From Ficedula albicollis (Eukaryota > Chordata > Aves > Passeriformes > Muscicapidae): a stretch of 64,000 nt of DNA. The translations under genes and the position numbers were made by a program. The stretch is taken from contig NC_021673.1 of NCBI RefSeq assembly GCF_000247815.1, forward strand, positions 36,471,194 to 36,535,193, in the 5' to 3' direction. Positions 28,473-41,481 of this stretch are shown here, in pieces (within the stretch, counting starts at the first letter, position 1; each line of letters opens with the position of its first letter). A model generated the notes under the pieces. The model was given only the letters and a program-made list of their open reading frames with translations. It had not been told where the DNA came from and searched no databases.

Positions 28473-28602
28473 GGAGTAGGAGATTTATGGCTGGATGGGG
28501 ACCCAGTCATCATCTCACCCTTCATGCTCCCCCTTCAAGGGAGTAGGAGATTTATGGCTGGATGGGGCCCCAGTCATCATCTCACCCTTCATGCTCCCCT
28601 GC
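28473..28602 (+). repeat. Tandem duplication, 67-bp unit
   Basis: GGAGTAGGAGATTTATGGCT starts both copies (28,473 and 28,540), which end in CACCCTTCATGCTCCCC with a single clear mismatch (GGGACCC versus GGGCCCC). Confidence 0.92.
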
Positions 28603-30426
28603 TTGGAAAGTCTTGTGGCGCCATATGGGTGGTAAGAACACTCATCATCCTTCCTCAGATGTTTACTAACCACAAAAAAGCTGTGTTTTTCTCTCATACT
28701 CTCAGCTGTCTCTGACATGATGCACATACTGCATTAGGCAGCTAGCTTCACCTTTTTTATCCTCTTTCCTGAAAAATTTGTATTTGTTTACACCAGACTT
28801 TCAGTTATTTGGATTAATATAGAAATAATATTTGGAGAATTTTGTTGTATTTCCAGTGGTTTCTGCTCTTTCTTGATGCTTTATACTTCCTTTATTAAAG
28901 GTTTAGATGTTTTAGTTGTCTCTCATTATTGACAAACATTTTTTTTGACCAGACCTGGCACCATTACATGACTGACTGCACTGCCTCCACAGCTCGTTTG
29001 TTTTTCCCTACCTACTGTTTTAGATACTGGTTTTAATTGTCCATCTCCATGTTTGTAGGTTTTTTCTCTTGCACTTTTTAAGTTGGGTCTCTGAATCATG
29101 ATGGATTGGATGCCAGAGAAGGCCAGGACTGGCTCAGGAACTCTTTTTTAAAATTTTTTCCCCCATAAATATTTGTCTCTGTGATCAAATATCCTGTATC
29201 CTAGAGCTTTCAGCTTAGTCTTTGTTTTGCTGCACTGTGTTTCCCCTTCCTTAAAAGCAAAACCTGAGGTGTTTCATGCTGCAGTGGTGAAAATCGCTTG
29301 CCTCAGCCTGGATCTGTGCAGCTTTGCTGAGCATGGCAGAGAAAAATAAGAAAGCAAGGGGTGTCCTCAGACTCTTTTTTTCACTAAAATATGTGCTGCT
29401 TATGCCTTCTGCCAGTACCTGTGCTTGATCTCTGCATTGAATCCGGGGGGTTTTGTCTATGGGGGGAAAAATTGTTAATGGAAGAGAGGAAGGTTAATTT
29501 CCACTAGATTCATAGAAATTACTTATATTGTCAGCAAAAGAGAGAGCTCTCCTTCTGCCCATAATAAAATTCTGATCTCAAATGTATTGATTGGTCTTTA
29601 TCATTATATGTCTCACAAAATAATTAGGAAAAGCTAAATATATTTTTTGCTTCTTTTATTTTAGTTTTTTATGTAGTACAGATAAATAAATATTTTTCTA
29701 CACAGGTGTCTTTTCCTATAAAACGTGACCAGGAGAAGGAATCTACTGTGATGATACAATTCATTGCACATTAAGAGTGTAAATACACAGTACTAGTAAG
29801 TTCTCTGAGTAAAAGCATGTAGTGCCTTTGGATGGAATAATACTTTATTTTATCTTACTTATGGCTCCTATCTAATTTAGAGTTCTAGTACTGCATCATC
29901 TTTTCACATCACCTGATGAGTTTACTCCGAAAGAAAGGCCCGTGACTCCCTGGCTATTGGGTTGTCCAGAAGGCTAGAGGTACATTTTTCCTGCAGCTGT
30001 CCTGTTTATATAGATCTGAATTACCCTGAAGTACTTGACAAATGCATTAAAGACTATATTGAAAATCAGAATAAATACTATTAAAATACAATTAAATACT
30101 AGTAAAAGCTATTTATGGGACAGTATGTATGAACTGTGACTGAACTACCTGTCTAGAGTCCAGAGGATTTCCCCTTTTCTGTGTGCAGGGGTACTAATTA
30201 AAATCTGAATATTATAATTAGTATTAATATAAACTTTTTCAAATGGCTGGTGCCTTCTGCATTTACATCACTTTAGTATCTGAGCACATCTACCTCTTAA
30301 ATATTTTAAGTATTGTAGGAGCCCAGAGGGTAGGTCGATGCTCCCATCTGTCTTGCAGGATGTAATGTGACATTCGAAGGTGATGCAAATATCACAACAG
30401 AGTGTACCCAGAAATGGAGCTCACTG

Positions 30427-31930
30427 GGTCCTCACTACCATTCCCAGTACAGGTTGTCGTGTGCAGGCAGATCACCCCTCAGATAGACTTCAGGGCTGAC
30501 AATCCAAACAGAGCTGCTGAAGTCTGAGCTGTTAGAAAAAGTCTCTCCTTTCTTAACTTTTCTGGTACAACTCAATTTAGGTTTATTCAGGGTCAAACCT
30601 GGAGTGGTCCATGTATAGAAAGTGTAAAAACAGAGAGCTTCTCTTCTAAACTAAACAATCCACTTTCACTGAACTCGTAACTGTAAGAAGCTGTTACAAA
30701 CCACTGGCTGTGTGCTTCCACCACAGATTACTGCACATCACCAAGTAGCTCTGCACAGGACCTGGTGACTTGTGCTTCACAAAAAACACTTCTGTTAGAG
30801 AGGATCTAGCCTTGATTTGAAGTATTATCTAGAGACTGATAATCCGGTGCTGTCTGCAGCTTGTCTGTTTGCATCTCACATTAATTCACCAAATGTCTGT
30901 CTCTGCTGCCTGGGTCCTCACTACCATTCCCAGTACAGGTTGTCGTGTGCAGGCAGATCACCCCTCAGATAGACTTCAGGGCTGACAATCCAAACAGAGC
31001 TGCTGAAGTCTGAGCTGTTGCCTCCAGTGTTTTGAACACTGCTTTGGTCCAAATGTAATGTTAAATATCAGGAGACCAGAACAGAGTTTGTGATTCCATT
31101 TTTGTTCACACTGCTTTTTCTAAAAGGATGAGATATATTGGAGAAGTGTACTATCCCTCCTTGCCATACTTGCTAATTCAGGCTTGCTGCTGGAGCCCCC
31201 TTCCAGGGGTTCCCAGAAATGGAGTTCACTGCCATGCACTTCAGTCACTTTTCCCTAGAAAAAGTCTCTCCTTTCTTAACTTTTCTGGTACAACTCAATT
31301 TAGGTTTATTCAGGGTCAAACCTGGAGTGGTCCATGTATAGAAAGTGTAAAAACAGAGAGCTTCTCTTCTAAACTAAACAATCCACTTTCACTGAACTCG
31401 TAACTGTAAGAAGCTGTTACAAACCACTGGCTGTGTGCTTCCACCACAGATTACTGCACATCACCAAGTAGCTCTGCACAGGACCTGGTGACTTGTGCTT
31501 CACAAAAAACACTTCTGTTAGAGAGGATCTAGCCTTGATTTGAAGTATTATCTAGAGACTGATAATCCGGTGCTGTCTGCAGCTTGTCTGTTTGCATCTC
31601 ACATTAATTCACCAAATGTCTGTCTCTGCTGCCTGGGTCCTCACTACCATTCCCAGTACAGGTTGTCGTGTGCAGGCAGATCACCCCTCAGATAGACTTC
31701 AGGGCTGACAATCCAAACAGAGCTGCTGAAGTCTGAGCTGTTGCCTCCAGTGTTTTGAACACTGCTTTGGTCCAAATGTAATGTTAAATATCAGGAGACC
31801 AGAACAGAGTTTGTGATTCCATTTTTGTTCACACTGCTTTTTCTAAAAGGATGAGATATATTGGAGAAGTGTACTATCCCTCCTTGCCATACTTGCTAAT
31901 TCAGGCTTGCTGCTGGAGCCCCCTTCCAGG
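30427..31930 (+). repeat. Large tandem duplication, about 723-bp unit, with an extra 108-bp block
   Basis: Block order A-B-A-C-B-A-C. Block A (about 108 bp, starting GGGTCCTCACTACC) is at 30,427, 30,912 and 31,637. Block B (starting AAAGTCTCTCC, about 377 bp) is at about 30,538 and 31,261. Block C (starting CCTCCAGTGTTTTG) is at about 31,021 and 31,743. The B-A-C unit is repeated at an offset of 723 bp and the copies look essentially identical, so the event is very recent or an assembly duplicate. Block A ahead of the first B implies an earlier step. Confidence 0.93.
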
Positions 31931-32112
31931 CCCAGGCTTGTGGGAGAGAATGCAGGCTTTAGTTCCATAGATGTTATTGGTAATCCAGTCACTTTGTTTT
32001 ACATTTGACATTTTTATATGGTGCTTTTTTTTTTTCTCCTTTCCCTCCACCTCAGCAGTGGGGAGACATGTTTTGGTTTGTTGTTCTTTTCAAACGGCCT
32101 CAAGCTGCAGTG

Positions 32113-32200
32113 ATTTAGATCAATCTCTCTCTCTCTATTCATGCTGTCCTCATTCATACCTCTCGCTCTCTCTCTATTCATGCTGTCCTCATTCATATCT
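32113..32200 (+). repeat. Tandem duplication with CT-rich core, about 45-bp unit
   Basis: CTCTCTCTCTATTCATGCTG then TCCTCATTCATA occurs twice. The dinucleotide run at the junction could have promoted slippage. Confidence 0.88.
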
Positions 32201-34075
32201 CCACTAGTCTAAGTTGCCAGCTTCAAATTCTGAAAAGTTATTTCCAACATTGATGATTTACAGCCTGAAACATCAGTCTAAAAAATATTATTTGATGGCA
32301 TTTTCCTATTTACAGGTATTTTGAAGACTGACAGCCTAAACATTAGTCCTATACTTTACTGCATATCGTGGCTGAGTGTGTAATTTAGGATACTGAAGAC
32401 AAAACGTGGTGGAGTTGGGTGAGATGAAAAGGAAGTAATTCTTATGTTCAGGCTATTTACATGCGTGGTTTGTTCCATTCTAAGTATGTATTAAACGTGA
32501 TATTCTTTGTGTCTGAAATAGTAGCAGAATAACCTAGTGGTTGCTAAGGTAATGAGAACACACCATTCCCTTTCCAGTTCCTGTAAATAAAGTATGGAAT
32601 TTAATTTCATTCATTACTTGAGGCAGATCAGGCATCTGATAAAACAAATGATCTTCACATTCTTCTCCACTTCCCTTCTGATTTTCATTGAAATACTGAG
32701 ATATTTCTCTTTTTGTAAATAAATGAGGCTGCCCTGCTGATGGTGGAGTAGAAAGTAGCCTAAGAATTACATCTTTTGTCTTGCAGCTGTTTTCCCTCTG
32801 TGACTTAAAATGTAATTGTCTTCCTGCTGAAACCCTTCTATTGCATGTGATCAGGGCTGAAGATTTGACAGCCATAAGAGTTCCTCTTTCTGTTTTTCTC
32901 TTGATGCAGAACTTACATGTTTATTATCTGTGCTTGCGCTATGGATTGCAAGCACAGCATGAGTGTGAACCCAAGATTTATTTCTTCATCAAAGAAAGGA
33001 AGGTTCTCTCAAAAAACAATATGGTAAATCTAGGAATTTGCAAATGCTAGACACCAGTAGATGAGTGGGTGAGATACTTACCTGGCAAAATGCTTCTTGG
33101 CAAGGATTATCACTGGCCTTAGGAGTGCAGGCAGCAAACAAGAAATCTAAGGGAGCTCTGACTGCTGTGCAACCAGGCAACATTACACCCCAGACAATCT
33201 TGACTTTGTAGTGGAAAAAGAGAATCCATATCGAGCTAATCAGCAACTAATCAATCATCCGAGTCCACCAGGCAGGGCATGAAAGATTGTATCTCTTACA
33301 TACATGAGGAGGAAGAAGAAACAGCTGGGGCATGGGATGGAGCTCTGCTTGGATAAGGGAATCTGTTGTAAAAGAGAGGCAGTTTGTTATGCTGCTTTAT
33401 GGAATGGCAGAATAATATTCCTGCTTTCTTACGCGACAAATTTTTGTCTTGCTTGTGTTGCATTGATATCAAGTCAAGGGTCACTTGCCACAGGTGTTTA
33501 AGCCTAACAGCTGTCTGGATATCAAAACTTTATATTCTAATAGCCTGTCTGCCCAGAAAAGTAGATCTGGAAGGTGAAGTGGACAGCTGGCATAATAAAC
33601 GGACACTTGAACCCGGAAATGAAAGACAGCTGCTGGATCTAATTTTAAACATACTCTTGACCAGATACCTCTGTATCCTGCTTGTCCTGCTACAGCAAAG
33701 TCATTAGTGGGAGTAGAGAGACAAAAAGTTGAAGATACTGATAAAGAGCTTTTGTGAGGAAGGAAATCACCCTTGTTCAAGTTATGGTATTTCCATTTTT
33801 CACAGTAAGTACCGTCAGCTTCCAGAGAAGGGGAGTGGAAATGGTTTGTGGCTGGAGCACGGTCTAACATTGCTGACACGGGCCGCTCTTCTGGGACTCG
33901 TAATGGCCAGTGGGACTCTCTGCTCTGCACGTACGAGCGCTGTTTCAAATGAGGAAAATGTAATAGAGTGGGGGTTTTCCTAACATTTTAAAATAACACA
34001 TGGTTACATAGCCAGGTTGTAATTCCGAGTTTTTACATCAGGGCTCGGGAATGCGGCGGCGTTAGCGGCGGTCTG

Positions 34076-34097
34076 GAGCTCCATCTAGCGGGGCACT
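34076..34097 (-). promoter_or_regulatory. CTCF-like motif in a GC-rich patch
   Basis: CTCCATCTAGCGGGGCA fits the reverse CTCF core GCCMYCTRSTGG with two mismatches. It lies in a small CpG-bearing patch (GCGGCGGCGTTAGCGGCGG just before) inside the AT-rich WIPF3 intron 2. Confidence 0.3.
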
Positions 34098-34443
34098 GCA
34101 AATCCCCATGGCTGGACTTTGATTTTTTTATCAAGTACGAAAATAACCACGAATAATACCGTACTGATAGAATTCTTCACTTGGGATTAGCGAGTAAGGC
34201 ACATTATTAATTCAGCAGCTATTTAAGTGTTTTCAAGTTCCTGTTTTGCTTTCAGAATGCCATTACCAAGCTGGGATGGTTTTGGGGGATTTTTCAACTG
34301 TGACCGTATTGTTCTGCTTTATTACAACTATGATACTAAAATTAAGGGCTGTGGAAACATTTCTGGAACTCGTTCTCTTTAGAGAGTTAGCTAACCTCTG
34401 GGAATTTTGGAAGCAAGCAGACCATTACTCCTCTGATGTGAAG

Positions 34444-34571
34444 ATTCCCCTCTACCAGGCAGCTCTATTAATCACAATAGGTTTAGGAATAACAGCTTTG
34501 CTGTTTAATTCCCCTCTACCAGGCAGCTCTGTTAATCATAATAGGTTTAGGAATAACAGCTTTGCTGTTTA
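34444..34571 (+). repeat. Tandem duplication, 64-bp unit
   Basis: Copies at 34,444 and 34,508 starting ATTCCCCTCTACCAGGCAGC and ending TTTGCTGTTT, with two substitutions. Confidence 0.92.
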
Positions 34572-35277
34572 TCATCTGCTATTAAAAAGTAAAACATCAA
34601 CTTTTTAAAATATATGGGTTTTTAATATAAATAGCAAGAAACTTGAAGAAGTAAGAATAAAGAATAAATTTTGTTTTATTACAAAACTTCAAAATGCAAC
34701 TTGACTTTATACCTAACAAGCTTAGTTAGGATAGAAATGTTACTAAAATATGAAATTATTATTCTAAAGGCATCTACTGAAATTGCTGGTAATCTCCAGT
34801 ACAGAGAGAGATCACGTTAATGATCACGTTCAAATATACGTGCAGCATGCATTTATCTATCTGTTTTCCTAAGAAAAGTGGATAAAACAGATATTTATTA
34901 TAATGTGACATATAAAAATTTTGATGTAATGCATTGTAAATACCATGATAAGAGCTGACTGAAGCAGTTGGAGCTGGAGCTATGGGACAGAGGCCATAAA
35001 AGGCCAAATGAGGTCAGATTTCATTTAAGCATGCCTCCTAATTTGCTTTCAACCGTATTAGCCCAACTAGTATTAGATTTGTGTTATATTTAAACTTTCA
35101 GCTTTCCTTCCTCCTGCACAACCAAATGCTGTTCCTGTTGATTTGAATCAAAGGCTTGGGAGTGACAGCTGCCAAGGAGGGCTTATTTCAAATCTTCTAT
35201 CCCACGTTTGCCTCTGAATCCTTTCTAAACATGCATTTTTGTCCGCACCACCCATCTAAAGCTCTTATTGTCAACAG

Positions 35278-35410
35278 GCAAGCTCAGAGATACCAAAATT
35301 GCGAAAGGAAGACCAAAAAGCACGAAGCGCACTCTTGGCTGATATCCAGCAGGGAACTCGCCTAAGGAAAGTGACCCAAATCAATGACCGCAGTGCACCA
35401 CAGATTGAAA
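35278..35410 (+). CDS. WIPF3: WIPF3 WH2-domain exon
   Basis: The exon starts after TCAACAG in phase 0 and ends at GAAA|GTGAGC in phase 1 (133 nt). It encodes ASSEIPKLRKEDQ, then the WH2 helix and linker around ARSALLADIQQGTRLRKVTQ, then INDRSAPQIE. The LRKV tetrapeptide is the WH2 LKKT-type actin-contact motif, and the hydrophobic helix residues (LL..I) are intact. Known for the family: this domain binds monomeric or filamentous actin. It joins the poly-proline exon about 15 kb upstream without a phase conflict. Confidence 0.95.
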
Positions 35411-35531
35411 GTGAGCATGTGCTCCTCAGCAAGGCCCTGGGGGAGCTTTGCTGAAGCCTCGGGTGTGGGTGGAGGCCAGGTGGACAGTTTCAAACTGAAG
35501 GGCAGGTTTGAAGGTCAGCAAAGGTCTGCAT

Positions 35532-35611
35532 GGATATGGAGATTGGACACTTTCTAAATGTGCATCCCTTTAGGATATGGAGAGGGGACACTTTCTAAAT
35601 GTGCATCCTGC
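35532..35611 (+). repeat. Tandem duplication, 41-bp unit
   Basis: GGATATGGAGA.TGGACAC then TTTCTAAATGTGCATCC is repeated at 35,532 and 35,573 with two mismatches. It lies in the intron just after the WH2 exon. Confidence 0.88.
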
Positions 35612-35877
35612 TCTGAGATCAATGACTGTTAACAGTCCTTGGAATGTCTCTAACTGGTTATCACCTTAACAGGCATTCCTCGTTCCAAAATAAATAATGA
35701 ATGATGAAATCCTCAAGAGCATTTCTATTAAAAAGTGGGAATTGTTGGCTCGAGCAGAAGAATTGTTCTTCATTAGATTAAAATAACAAAAAATGCAGAA
35801 AAATTCTGGAAACATAAATTCAATATTAGGCCTAACACAACTACTTCTTGATGTCACAATTTGTGTGAGATTGAAGA

Positions 35878-35894
35878 GCACCAGAGGGTGCTGT
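35878..35894 (+). promoter_or_regulatory. Weak CTCF-like motif
   Basis: GCACCAGAGGGTGC fits CCASYAGRKGGC with two mismatches, on the plus strand, opposite to the other two candidate sites. Confidence 0.2.
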
Positions 35895-36052
35895 GCTCCA
35901 AGGTACAGGTCAGAGAGGGATGGCAGCTCCTGTAGTAACAGTACAGGGAAAAGCTTGGCCTTGGCTGTTCCTTGGCACCAGGCCTCAGCAGTCTCAAGGC
36001 AAGGATGAAACGGTTTTCTGATATAGCCTGGGTTTTACATTCTTTTGAACAG

Positions 36053-36181
36053 AGCCCAAAGGAGCAAACAGAGATGGCGGTAACACAGCTGTTAACAAAG
36101 GTGGCTCTCAGCAGCCTCTGGGAGGTTTATTTGCTGGTGGCTTTCCTGTTCTCAGACCAGCAGGCCAGAGGGACATGACAG
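36053..36181 (+). CDS. WIPF3: WIPF3 Gly-rich exon with LFAGGFPVLRP motif
   Basis: The exon follows TTTTGAACAG and ends at ACAG|GTAAGG. It is 129 nt with phase 1 at both ends, so it joins its neighbours cleanly. In that phase it reads KPKGANRDGGNTAV, NKGGSQQPLGG, then LFAGGFPVLRPAGQRDMTG. The last block is the family's conserved short motif after WH2, which in the human protein (as I recall) reads almost identically. Another phase of the same DNA is open but has no similarity to the family. Because 129 is divisible by three, skipping this exon would keep the frame. Confidence 0.93.
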
Positions 36182-37637
36182 GTAAGGGCTTCATTTGTAT
36201 GAAAGCATAGCTTGGTGGGCAGAAATTTGGGATTACTTTACTGATTGATTTTGTTTGTTTCATTTTTCTGAATGCTTAGTTCATCATGTGACCATGGTTG
36301 GCTCAATTAATAATGTGATTGAAGTCACCTTTCTACATCTCAGGTGCCTTATTCCTTAAAACATAAATAAAAAGCTATCTCTACACTTGTTAAGAAAGAG
36401 ATTAAATAAATCTCTTTAACTGAGCTTTTTGCATTGTTTTAATGAAAACTTTTAATTGTGTCTTGAATACAGTATTGAAATCTGAGCTTATCAGTTTCAG
36501 CACAAATGGCAAAGTCACATTTCCTTCCTTCCACTAGTGTATATTTCTATGATATTACAGTCTTGTGTATTACTTTAAAGATTCATATTTAAGATTTTTG
36601 CCCTCTGGATTTTATAGAGTATCACTTTGATCCAGCAAGGTAATTTACTGATCTGAAAAAGAAGGGTATTGTTGCTTCACAATGACAGGAGGAAGGCACG
36701 TGTGGGAGTCCCACTGCTGCTTTCACCTCAAGAAAGTGCCAGAATCAGCAAGGGGTGACTTTTATAGTCACAGTAATGACCTCTGGCACTGCTGGGCAGC
36801 TGGTGCCTTCTCAGACAGCACAGAGCAAAGTCGGTTTTTGAAGGGAAGGACAGAACTTGGCTCTACCTGAAGGTTTTTTGCTCCCAAAAGACAAGCCAAA
36901 GATGCATAGGACTGTGTGATGGGGCTTTTGATATACCTTCAGTAACTACTTTGAGTTCTTCTTAAAACTATGGCCATGCCTATGAGGCTATGTGAGTGTC
37001 GAATGCGAGGCCTTTTTTGACATCTTGCTTTGTGATAAATCCTTGACATTTACTCAGGAAAAGACATTTTGTAAGTTCAAGAGTCTTCAGGCATTTGCTG
37101 TTAAAAAGGAAATACCAGAACCTGTGCCTTCCGGAAAGCCTTTGAGGCATTGCTTTTAAAAACCTGGCTTTTATCCACGGAGTTGAGGTTTCTGTAACAT
37201 TTGTGTAAATTTTTTGATACTTCAAGTACTTAACTTGAAGGAAGTGTGTCAAACTGCTCGTGTACTTTCCACGGGTACATTTTCTCAGTGCCCCGTGGAC
37301 TGTACCGGGCAGGACGAGGCTGGTGTGAAGGGCTCCAGACTCTGCAGAAATGTTCCTTCTCCTGTGTCATTCTGCAGAAGCTGAGGAACGGGGAGGGAGT
37401 AGGGTGTCTTCATATAACTAAGTAGAATCCCTGGTGCCCATTGGAATACATCACCTCCTAAAGCCCATTACAGCGTGGGCAACCTGTTGGATATGAGGTG
37501 CTCGGGGCGAATGAGTTTAATCCCTCCGGGTTTAATCCCACTGGGGAGGGGAACACGAAGAATTTGCTCTGTCCGCCGCTCGGTCTGAGGAGTGTGAACG
37601 CAATGCCGGTGTGTAACCTGTGGTATCTGGTTTCCAG
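36182..37637. other. WIPF3 intron between the Gly-rich and Pro-rich exons
   Basis: 1.46 kb, becoming GC-richer toward the proline-rich exon. No coding exon, RNA gene or recognisable transposon was seen in it. Confidence 0.8.
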
Positions 37638-38826
<1,189 letters not shown>

Positions 38827-38886
38827 GTGAGAGCGGCGCCTGAAGGAAGGAGGCTTTTCCCTCTCTTCGGCTAGCGGGGAAAATCA

Positions 38887-38964
38887 TGGAATGGTTTGGC
38901 TTGGAATGGGACCTTGAAGGTGACTTAGTTCTTCAAGGCCCCCTTCCAACCCAAACCATTCTAT
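38887..38964. mobile_element. Two CR1 3'-tail fragments as an inverted repeat
   Basis: ATGGAATGGTTTGGCTTGGA ... GACCTTGAAG (38,887-38,920) is mirrored by CTTCAAGGCCCCCTTCCAAC ... ACCATTCTAT (38,932-38,964). Each arm resembles the 3' end of avian CR1, facing opposite ways, with an 11-nt spacer. It starts about 60 bp after the donor of the proline-rich exon and could fold as a hairpin in the pre-mRNA. Confidence 0.6.
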
Positions 38965-40429
38965 TGCACTGGTAACTGGAGAGCATGGAGGGGCAGGGAT
39001 GAAGAGCACACATGGGAGGAACACCTGAAGGTTGCACGGCTTGTGAGGAACACCCAAAACATCCGGCTTTTTGAGATGCCAGGCAGATCTTAGCACTTGT
39101 AGTTAAGCTGCCACTCTTGGAAGCAACATGCTGATCAGTGGAGGCAAAGCCTTGGGACCACTGGGCTGCTTCTTGCTTTTGTGTTGGTATTGGTACTCGA
39201 GCAGTGTGGTACTCTGTCAGCTGGGGAGCAGAGTGCACACCACGGCGTCTGCCAGGTCAGCAGCTGCTCATGTGCCAGCCTGCCCAGGACATCCCTCTAC
39301 AGCTGTACCCATGCAGGGGCAATACTGGCAACAGCTGGGAAACACTACAGGAGATAATGAAACAGAGATGGGGCAGCTACCAGCCATAGGTGAGCAAAAC
39401 CAAACCTGGCTGCAGTCTTCTGCTGTTCAACAAAGAGAAGCAGCCAATGCCTCCTGTGATCAAGGTGGCTGGGCCAAAGGTTTCTCCAGCTACTTAGAAA
39501 CTGGGAGTATTATCCAGTATTTCCTTGAGTAGATGATAGAAGGAAATTTTATTAGACTCCTCTAATGTAATGGAAATAATAAAAAAGATGAGTCTAGACC
39601 TGTGTGGGTTTGAGAAATGGAGACAGCTACTTAACAGGGAACATCTGAAAGAGAATGTTCTGTACCCTGTATTTTAGCAGCCACATGTCAGGAGAAAGAT
39701 TACTGTCTCCCTTTGAGAGCCAGGGGAAAGGCCATGTAAGTACAGCAGATCAGATCAGGTGCCTTGTGGTGGTGATTAATGCTGCTCAGAACTCTCTGGT
39801 GAACTGTTACTATGTTGAGATGCCCATTTCTCAAGGTAGTTCAATTTGTATGTTTTCCATAAAACTCCCCTGCCTGTCCCTTGTTATGTAGGAGGATAAG
39901 CAGTTTTGAGAGGCTGCTAACTTGGAGGCCTTGGGCTCCCTCCCCCTCACACAGCTCCTGTGGTAGGCCTTCCAGATGTAAACTTTGATGGCAGCTCCTT
40001 GCAGCTCCTCAGGGAAATGCACAAGACTAATGGTAATTGCATTGCATAGCTGCCAAAGCGTCAGGAAATTTTCTTTTAGACATACCACCTAGTGTGGCTG
40101 TTTTGTTGATTCCCTTTGCTTCAAAGAGACTGCTTGTTCATGTGAAAGTGGAAGGATAATCTTCCCTTCCAGAATGGGACAAAACCACACTTCAGAATGT
40201 CACATTTTCCTTAGAACTGGAAATGGAACGCCCCAGCTGATCCCCATAGTGACTTGAATTTAATACTTGATGCTACAAATCTGTGGTCAGGCTTGGCAAA
40301 CAACAGCTATGGGTATGTTTGCCCCAAATACTGCATTCTTTCTACACCCCTTCCACTTTTGTGTGTAGTTTACTGTTGGGTTTAAGTCATGATGATGTTT
40401 ATATGCTGGTCTCCTGTTTTTTATTAAAG
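38965..40429. other. Rest of the WIPF3 intron after the Pro-rich exon
   Basis: About 1.5 kb with no conserved coding exon recognised. Open frames near 39,128-39,532 have no family resemblance and no supporting splice phase. Confidence 0.7.
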
Positions 40430-40576
40430 GAACTGGTGCTGGGAAGCTGGTCACGCCTCCACAGCCACCAGCAAGATCCCCAACAACTGAACTTACAAGC
40501 AAGTCTGGAGTCTCGGCCTGGGCTACAGCTCATGACCCCTACACACCACTTAAAAATGGAAATATGCACATCATTG
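40430..40576 (+). CDS. WIPF3: WIPF3 linker exon before the WASP-binding segment
   Basis: The exon follows TTATTAAAG and ends at ATTG|GTAATA. It is 147 nt with phase 1 at both ends. It encodes GTGAGKLVTPPQPPARSPTT, then ELTSKSGVSAWATAHDPYTP, then LKNGNMHII. The PPARSPTTEL and LKNG.MHII stretches correspond to the segment just before the WASP-binding region in WIPF3. The last split codon (G|AT) restores Asp with the next exon. Confidence 0.93.
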
Positions 40577-40655
40577 GTAATATAATTAAATTAAGTCTCT
40601 TGGCCTTGTTAATAATGTTAGTACAAAAGCCCGTGTGTGTTCCAGACCTCAAAAA

Positions 40656-40847
40656 CTCACTCAGGACTTTGTCCTAGCAATAACGCTCACTCAGGACTTT
40701 GCCCTAGCAATAACAGTGTAGTATAATAGAAATATTTTTGTATAACCTTATACAGTGATGGAAAAACTCACTCAGGACTTTGTCCTAGCAATAACAGTGT
40801 AGTATAATAGAAAGATTTTTGTATAACCTTATACAGTGATGGAAAAT
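40656..40847 (+). repeat. Tandem duplication, 81-bp unit plus 30-bp partial
   Basis: CTCACTCAGGACTTTG.CCTA occurs at 40,656, 40,686 and 40,767. The first copy is truncated to 30 bp; the other two are 81 bp with about two substitutions. It lies in the intron just after the linker exon. Confidence 0.92.
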
Positions 40848-41379
40848 TAAGGCTTTTTCACAAAGGATTTAAATTCAGTCAGTAGAAAAGCAAAGGATGC
40901 ACTACCTGCACAGTTACTTAAAAATATGAGAAGTTTCCATAGTGTGCTTATATTACCATTCTTAAAATTAGATCATGGACATTTAGAGGCTCCTATAGGG
41001 CAAAGACCACTGGGAATTATTTTTGTGGTCTGGTGAATTGGCCATTCATTCTTGTTTACAGCTACATGTCTTGAAAATGACCAAAGAATACCTCTATTAC
41101 CACAATACCACCAATGCAGAAAACTGAAATGGCAGACAGAAGCTTAATTTCAGTTTTAAAAGCAGGCAGTGATTGCAATTAAGGCAAAAAACTTGAATGG
41201 CTCACAGAAGTGCTCATCAAGATGATTTATATGGAATGAGCCACTATCAATTCCAGGGGAAAATAAGCCAGCATTTTTAATTGAAATTATTTGCAGCAAC
41301 ATTGTTGGGTTTTTGGTTTTGTTTTTTTTTAAGTTTCTCTCTAGCAGCAACTAATATTTATTTCCCTGAAACTTCTCAG

Positions 41380-41481
41380 ATGACTTCGAATCAAAATTTA
41401 CTTTCCATTCTGTGGAAGATTTCCCTCCACCTGATGAATTCAAACCATTTCAGAAAACATATCCCAGCAAGATACCCAGAG
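41380..41481 (+). CDS. WIPF3: WIPF3 WASP/N-WASP-binding exon
   Basis: The exon follows ACTTCTCAG and ends at CAGAG|GTAAGC, 102 nt with phase 1 at both ends. It encodes DDFESKFTFHSVEDFPPPDE, then FKPFQKTYPSKIPR. The FESKFTFH, EDFPPPDE and YPSK blocks are the core residues that wrap the EVH1 domain of WASP/N-WASP in this family, and all are intact. This is the most diagnostic exon of the gene. Confidence 0.96.

Larger units (their letters stand above)
20042..35277. other. WIPF3 intron 2
   Basis: 15.2 kb between the poly-proline and WH2 exons. No additional family exon was recognised. It contains duplications at 25,135, 26,302, 28,473, 30,536, 32,113 and 34,444, and a small GC-rich patch with a CTCF-like motif near 34,050-34,097. 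Confidence 0.85.

Noticed and set aside
33481..33948. 155-residue minus-strand open frame in WIPF3 intron 2
   Set aside because: No recognised family, no support from neighbours. Treated as a chance frame.
39128..39532. 134-residue plus-strand frame between WIPF3 exons
   Set aside because: Includes it in no consistent splice phase, and the flanking exons already join directly with conserved protein sequence.
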